From the NCBI GenBank assembly GCA_003164415.1, contig PLTK01000177.1:138-17195 (forward strand): a DNA stretch of 17,058 nucleotides. The letters run 5' to 3'. The DNA is from Methanobacterium sp. Lineage in GTDB: Archaea > Methanobacteriota > Methanobacteria > Methanobacteriales > Methanobacteriaceae. The stretch's first letter is position 1. Each line of letters starts with the position of its first letter. Below are positions 14,343 to 17,058 of this stretch, one piece after another. The translations under genes and the position numbers were made by a program. The notes beneath the pieces are model-generated. The model was not told where the DNA came from. It ran no database searches and saw nothing but the letters and a program-made list of their open reading frames with translations.

Positions 14343-16091
14343 TCAATGTTCGAGTATAGCATAAAATCCATCGGTATCTGCATATATTGGTTTAAAACCA
14401 TATTCTTCGGACTTTTCCATTGTCTTTTGTAGAAAGTCTCTTCCCCATGCTGTTATAGCTTCGGAACATTCAATACTGTACCATCTAAATGTGCTGTGAT
14501 TATAAAGTCCGTATATGGTGCTGGTGAGTCTTTTTAATGCTTCCTGCTGAAGATTTAGCATTTGAAATTCTCTAGGATCTTCAGATTCTTTCATCATAGA
14601 TTTTTTTTGGAATCTATTTTCCAAGAGTTTTCCAACAACAGATGGAATAAATCCTTGTGGGGTTTTCCTGAATTTATAACCGAATTCTGGTGCAATATGA
14701 CAGTCTTCAATCCTTTCTTCAACGAGTGTGTCTGGTGAAATATTTTTAGATACTATTATGCTGGGATATAAACTTCTAAAATCAAAGTAGTATATATTGG
14801 TGTGTAAACCCTTAACCGGTTCTTTAACATGTCCACCCACCACATCTCTTAAATAACTTCCAAATTTGTTAGGAGCCATATTTTCATATTCAAAGGCCTT
14901 CCTTAATAAATACCATTCTACCTGTTTACCCGAACCCATACGGGCCATATCAAACAGAGGTTGACCAACAATTCGTGTTAATTCAATACTTAATGGCAAC
15001 ATCTTCTCCCCGATCTTGGTTACAGCCATTACATCTGCTAGAGAATATTTAAAGAGCCTCTCTAATCTTTCACCATCATCATTCCATGAGTTGTATACCT
15101 CATGTCCGGGGATCTCAAGTTTATCCTCCCCAAAAAGCTCTTTATATACTCTTTTTAAAGTGTGGTATTCTAATGGTAGATTACGGCGCATGTTAGAGTA
15201 AAGATCTATATGGATTCTTCCTTTTATCACACTAGCATTTCTACGACCATTATTCACAATTTTAAGGGATGATCCATCGACTCCTAATTTGAGTGGTACA
15301 TCTAATTTTTCTGCCCGCTCCTTTAAATAGGGAAAGTCAAAACGATCTGAATTGTATCCTAAAATAATATCTGGATCTTCGGATTGTATGGTATTAACAT
15401 ATTTTTCTATCAATTCCTTCTCGTTGGGAGATGTTTCTACAGAGTCTGATGATGATGTTTTGGTTGTATATACTTTCTGAAAGCCCTGGTTACTTGAAAA
15501 ACTTATAATGATAATGGGATCTTCCTTTACCTTTGGCATTCCATCGGGATTACAGGCTTCAATATTAAAACTCAACATGTTGAGTTCTTTTAAACTGGAT
15601 CCTAAATTCTGTGGTTCGCTATGTACTTCAAATATGCATTTTCCATCGGATGAAGATCGATTGAAATTTAAAACCTTGCCGTGCACTTCCACAATGTTCA
15701 TTGGGAATAATCCTTTATCTATAAGATATCTGCGGTAAAAAGGTATATCATGCTCTCTAATCTCTTCTACAGATTTTAAATCCAATATTTTATCTCTTAA
15801 TTTATATATATCCTGTGGATGTTTCAGAGTTACCTTCAGAAAATTTTTTAATTTTCCATTATCTTTCCTTCGGAGTTTTTCCACTTCGAGTTCTAATACA
15901 GCTAATTCTTTTATACAGTCATCAACATTGTTGGGATGGATATATATGTAGGGTTTGAATCTTCTATCAAGAGCTATTATTTTTGATCCTTCACCATTTT
16001 CTTCAATGAGTTTGCCGAATAATCTTATCACTGGAATACGGTTCTTGGTGATGTAATCAATGTCTAAAAGAACGAATTGTTTAGTCTCCAT
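14343..16091 (-). CDS. polB1: Family B DNA polymerase, large subunit of the split enzyme (PolB1)
   Basis: A 582-residue replicative-type DNA polymerase subunit. It has an N-terminal domain (1-130), a 3'-5' exonuclease domain (about 165-370), and palm and fingers (about 420-582). Exo II NSDRFDFPY (D252) and Exo III YSLAD (Y349, D353) are normal, but Exo I reads FNIEA with N176 in place of the first catalytic Asp (E178 kept). Motif A is DFRSLYPS (D437), motif B runs K520 to YG528 with S524 where Asn is usual, and motif C is YADTDG (D572, D574). The protein ends eight residues after motif C (after G575-F-Y-A-I-L-E-H), so the whole thumb is missing. This matches PolB1 of Methanobacteriales, completed by a separate PolB2 encoded elsewhere. 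TATTTAAA about 25 bases upstream and no ribosome-binding site indicate a nearly leaderless mRNA. Confidence 0.95.
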   Translation of the reverse strand: METKQFVLLDIDYITKNRIPVIRLFGKLIEENGEGSKIIALDRRFKPYIYIHPNNVDDCIKELAVLELEVEKLRRKDNGKLKNFLKVTLKHPQDIYKLRDKILDLKSVEEIREHDIPFYRRYLIDKGLFPMNIVEVHGKVLNFNRSSSDGKCIFEVHSEPQNLGSSLKELNMLSFNIEACNPDGMPKVKEDPIIIISFSSNQGFQKVYTTKTSSSDSVETSPNEKELIEKYVNTIQSEDPDIILGYNSDRFDFPYLKERAEKLDVPLKLGVDGSSLKIVNNGRRNASVIKGRIHIDLYSNMRRNLPLEYHTLKRVYKELFGEDKLEIPGHEVYNSWNDDGERLERLFKYSLADVMAVTKIGEKMLPLSIELTRIVGQPLFDMARMGSGKQVEWYLLRKAFEYENMAPNKFGSYLRDVVGGHVKEPVKGLHTNIYYFDFRSLYPSIIVSKNISPDTLVEERIEDCHIAPEFGYKFRKTPQGFIPSVVGKLLENRFQKKSMMKESEDPREFQMLNLQQEALKRLTSTIYGLYNHSTFRWYSIECSEAITAWGRDFLQKTMEKSEEYGFKPIYADTDGFYAILEH

Positions 16092-16114
16092 ATGGGATTT
16101 TATTTAGTATCCAT

Positions 16115-16125
16115 GGTTTAAATAC
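16115..16125 (-). promoter_or_regulatory. TATA box of polB1, possibly bidirectional
   Basis: The minus-strand GTATTTAAACC is centred about 28 bases before the polB1 ATG, predicting transcription starting a few bases before it (leaderless). TTTAAA is self-complementary, so the same element could also fire rightward with a start near 16145, serving the divergent gene. Confidence 0.5.
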
Positions 16126-16222
16126 TTTTTAACCCATTATTACTTCTCATATGCTCTCTACCTCAATTTCCATGACCTTTGGAGGATATAGTATCCACCC
16201 GGAAAAAGAAGGTGAACACAAT

Positions 16223-16600
16223 ATGAGAGTGAGTGAAGGAGTGCCCAGAGGAAGAATTGCAGAACTGTATAATCCTGGAATATTTGAGGACCATGAAGAA
16301 GTTATTGTATTTACTAGAGATGAATTCAGTCGTACTTACACTTCAATGAAAGAACAAATAGACCATATTAATAATATTGATTTGTTTTTTAACAAGTGTG
16401 AAGAATGGAAATTAATAGGATACTGGCCGAAAATTCTTGCAAGTGTATACCTATTAGATAGAAATTTGGATTCATTATTAGAAAAAGAACCATTACAGTG
16501 TTATCTTGATGCATGCCTATTCAATACTATTGGAAGTTCCCAGAGGAACGTTGCAGTATCTAAAAGGAAAGTACCCGCACAATTAAAGCTTCCAATTTAA
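16223..16600 (+). CDS. Hypothetical protein divergent from polB1
   Basis: A 125-residue soluble protein, not recognised. GGTGA seven bases before the ATG at 16223 supports this start. The frame is open to an ATG at 16151, which could be used on a leaderless transcript, giving 149 residues. The N-terminus reads RVSEGVPRGRIAELYNPG. A middle helix pair (SRTYTSMKEQIDHINNIDLFF, then KCEEWKLIGYWPKILASVYLL) and a C-terminal basic tail (AVSKRKVPAQLKLP) follow. Three Cys are scattered rather than paired. It shares a 131-base divergent promoter region with polB1, and the partial gene at 16629 follows 28 bases later, so the two probably form an operon. Whether it is linked to replication cannot be told. 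Confidence 0.65.
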   Translation: MRVSEGVPRGRIAELYNPGIFEDHEEVIVFTRDEFSRTYTSMKEQIDHINNIDLFFNKCEEWKLIGYWPKILASVYLLDRNLDSLLEKEPLQCYLDACLFNTIGSSQRNVAVSKRKVPAQLKLPI

Positions 16601-16628
16601 ATTAAGTATTTTATATGGATGGTATGTT

Positions 16629-17058
16629 ATGCGTTACAGTTATGGCATCATTGACAGAAGAAAAATATTATTGTACAGCCCACATCTGTTTTTAAGTGGT
16701 GACGACCTTCTGGTCTTCCCCACTAAAGATTTCCATAAATGGCATGGTGATATAAAAGAGTACATAGATGGATTATATCAAATCAACTCCAACAATATGG
16801 AGAAAATCGAATCTATTAATATAAACGAGTTTAACCTGGCATTAGGAGTGCTCAATAACATCAGAGAAGACATTGAGCAAATGTTTGATCAGGAAAAGAT
16901 ATCTGATTTTTCCTATCATTACGTATCAACTTTGGATGAAAAGTACAAGAAACAGAAAGGAAATTATTACACAAATGATATGCGAAGATGTGACATTAAA
17001 ATTCCGGTTAAACCCAAAATAACACCATGGTTCAAATATAATAACATGATGGAAATAG
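16629..17058 (+). CDS. Partial hypothetical protein running off the window
   Basis: An open frame of 143 codons from ATG 16629 to the window end without stop. GGATGGT five bases before the ATG supports the start. The protein begins MRYSYGIIDRRKILLYSPHLFLSG, then DDLLVFPTKDFHKWHGDIKEYIDGLYQI, NINEFNLALGVLNNIREDIEQMF and DEKYKKQKGNYYTNDMRRC. It is rich in Tyr, Asp and Lys, soluble, and without known motifs in the visible part. It lies 28 bases downstream of the 16223 gene and is probably co-transcribed with it. No function assigned. The 3' end is missing. Confidence 0.7.
   Translation, partial: MRYSYGIIDRRKILLYSPHLFLSGDDLLVFPTKDFHKWHGDIKEYIDGLYQINSNNMEKIESININEFNLALGVLNNIREDIEQMFDQEKISDFSYHYVSTLDEKYKKQKGNYYTNDMRRCDIKIPVKPKITPWFKYNNMMEI

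Overview
The window looks like chromosomal DNA of a mesophilic methanogen of the order Methanobacteriales, most likely Methanobacterium or a close relative. The best evidence is the family B DNA polymerase gene at 14343-16091. Its product stops just after the motif C active-site aspartates, as in the two-polypeptide PolB known from Methanothermobacter and relatives. Supporting signs are AT-rich spacers, archaeal TATA boxes, GGTGA/GGAGG ribosome-binding sites, GTG and TTG starts, and surface-protein types common in these archaea. No rRNA, tRNA, CRISPR array or insertion sequence was seen.

Layout. Positions 1-1043 hold a small two-helix membrane protein (minus) and a secreted threonine-rich protein (minus) with a palindrome-rich leader. 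After about 600 bp of AT-rich DNA, 1648-4295 is a two-gene plus-strand cassette: a 62-residue protein and an 815-residue SMC/Rad50-like ATPase. The ATPase has a CxxC pair, an R-x3-E plus N-x3-H pattern and a C-terminal zinc ribbon, which resembles RloC-type anti-phage ATPase-nucleases. From 4405 to 5996 lie four small soluble proteins: two dimeric alpha/beta-barrel (ABM-like) proteins, a cupin and an unknown beta-rich protein. From 6146 to 8332 are a DUF998-type membrane protein, an epoxyqueuosine-reductase-like iron-sulfur protein and an unknown protein whose ribosome-binding site is a G8 tract. Positions 8703-9893 encode a large secreted or anchored protein of unknown function, followed by a small cysteine/histidine protein (10269-10577) and a 58-residue protein.

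The distal half is mostly minus strand: a 14-helix DHA2-type drug exporter, a response-regulator receiver domain that has lost its phospho-acceptor aspartate, a membrane-anchored DUF4012/LCP-like protein and PolB1. PolB1 carries Asn in place of the first exonuclease aspartate and Ser in place of the usual motif B Asn. Two unrecognised plus-strand genes leave divergently from polB1, and the second runs off the window.

Most genes are separate short transcription units. The clear co-transcribed pairs are the ATPase cassette (11 bp gap) and cupin/ABM (18 bp gap). The strongest candidate for an undescribed system is the 1648-4295 cassette. The most surprising single-residue observations are in PolB1 and the receiver domain.
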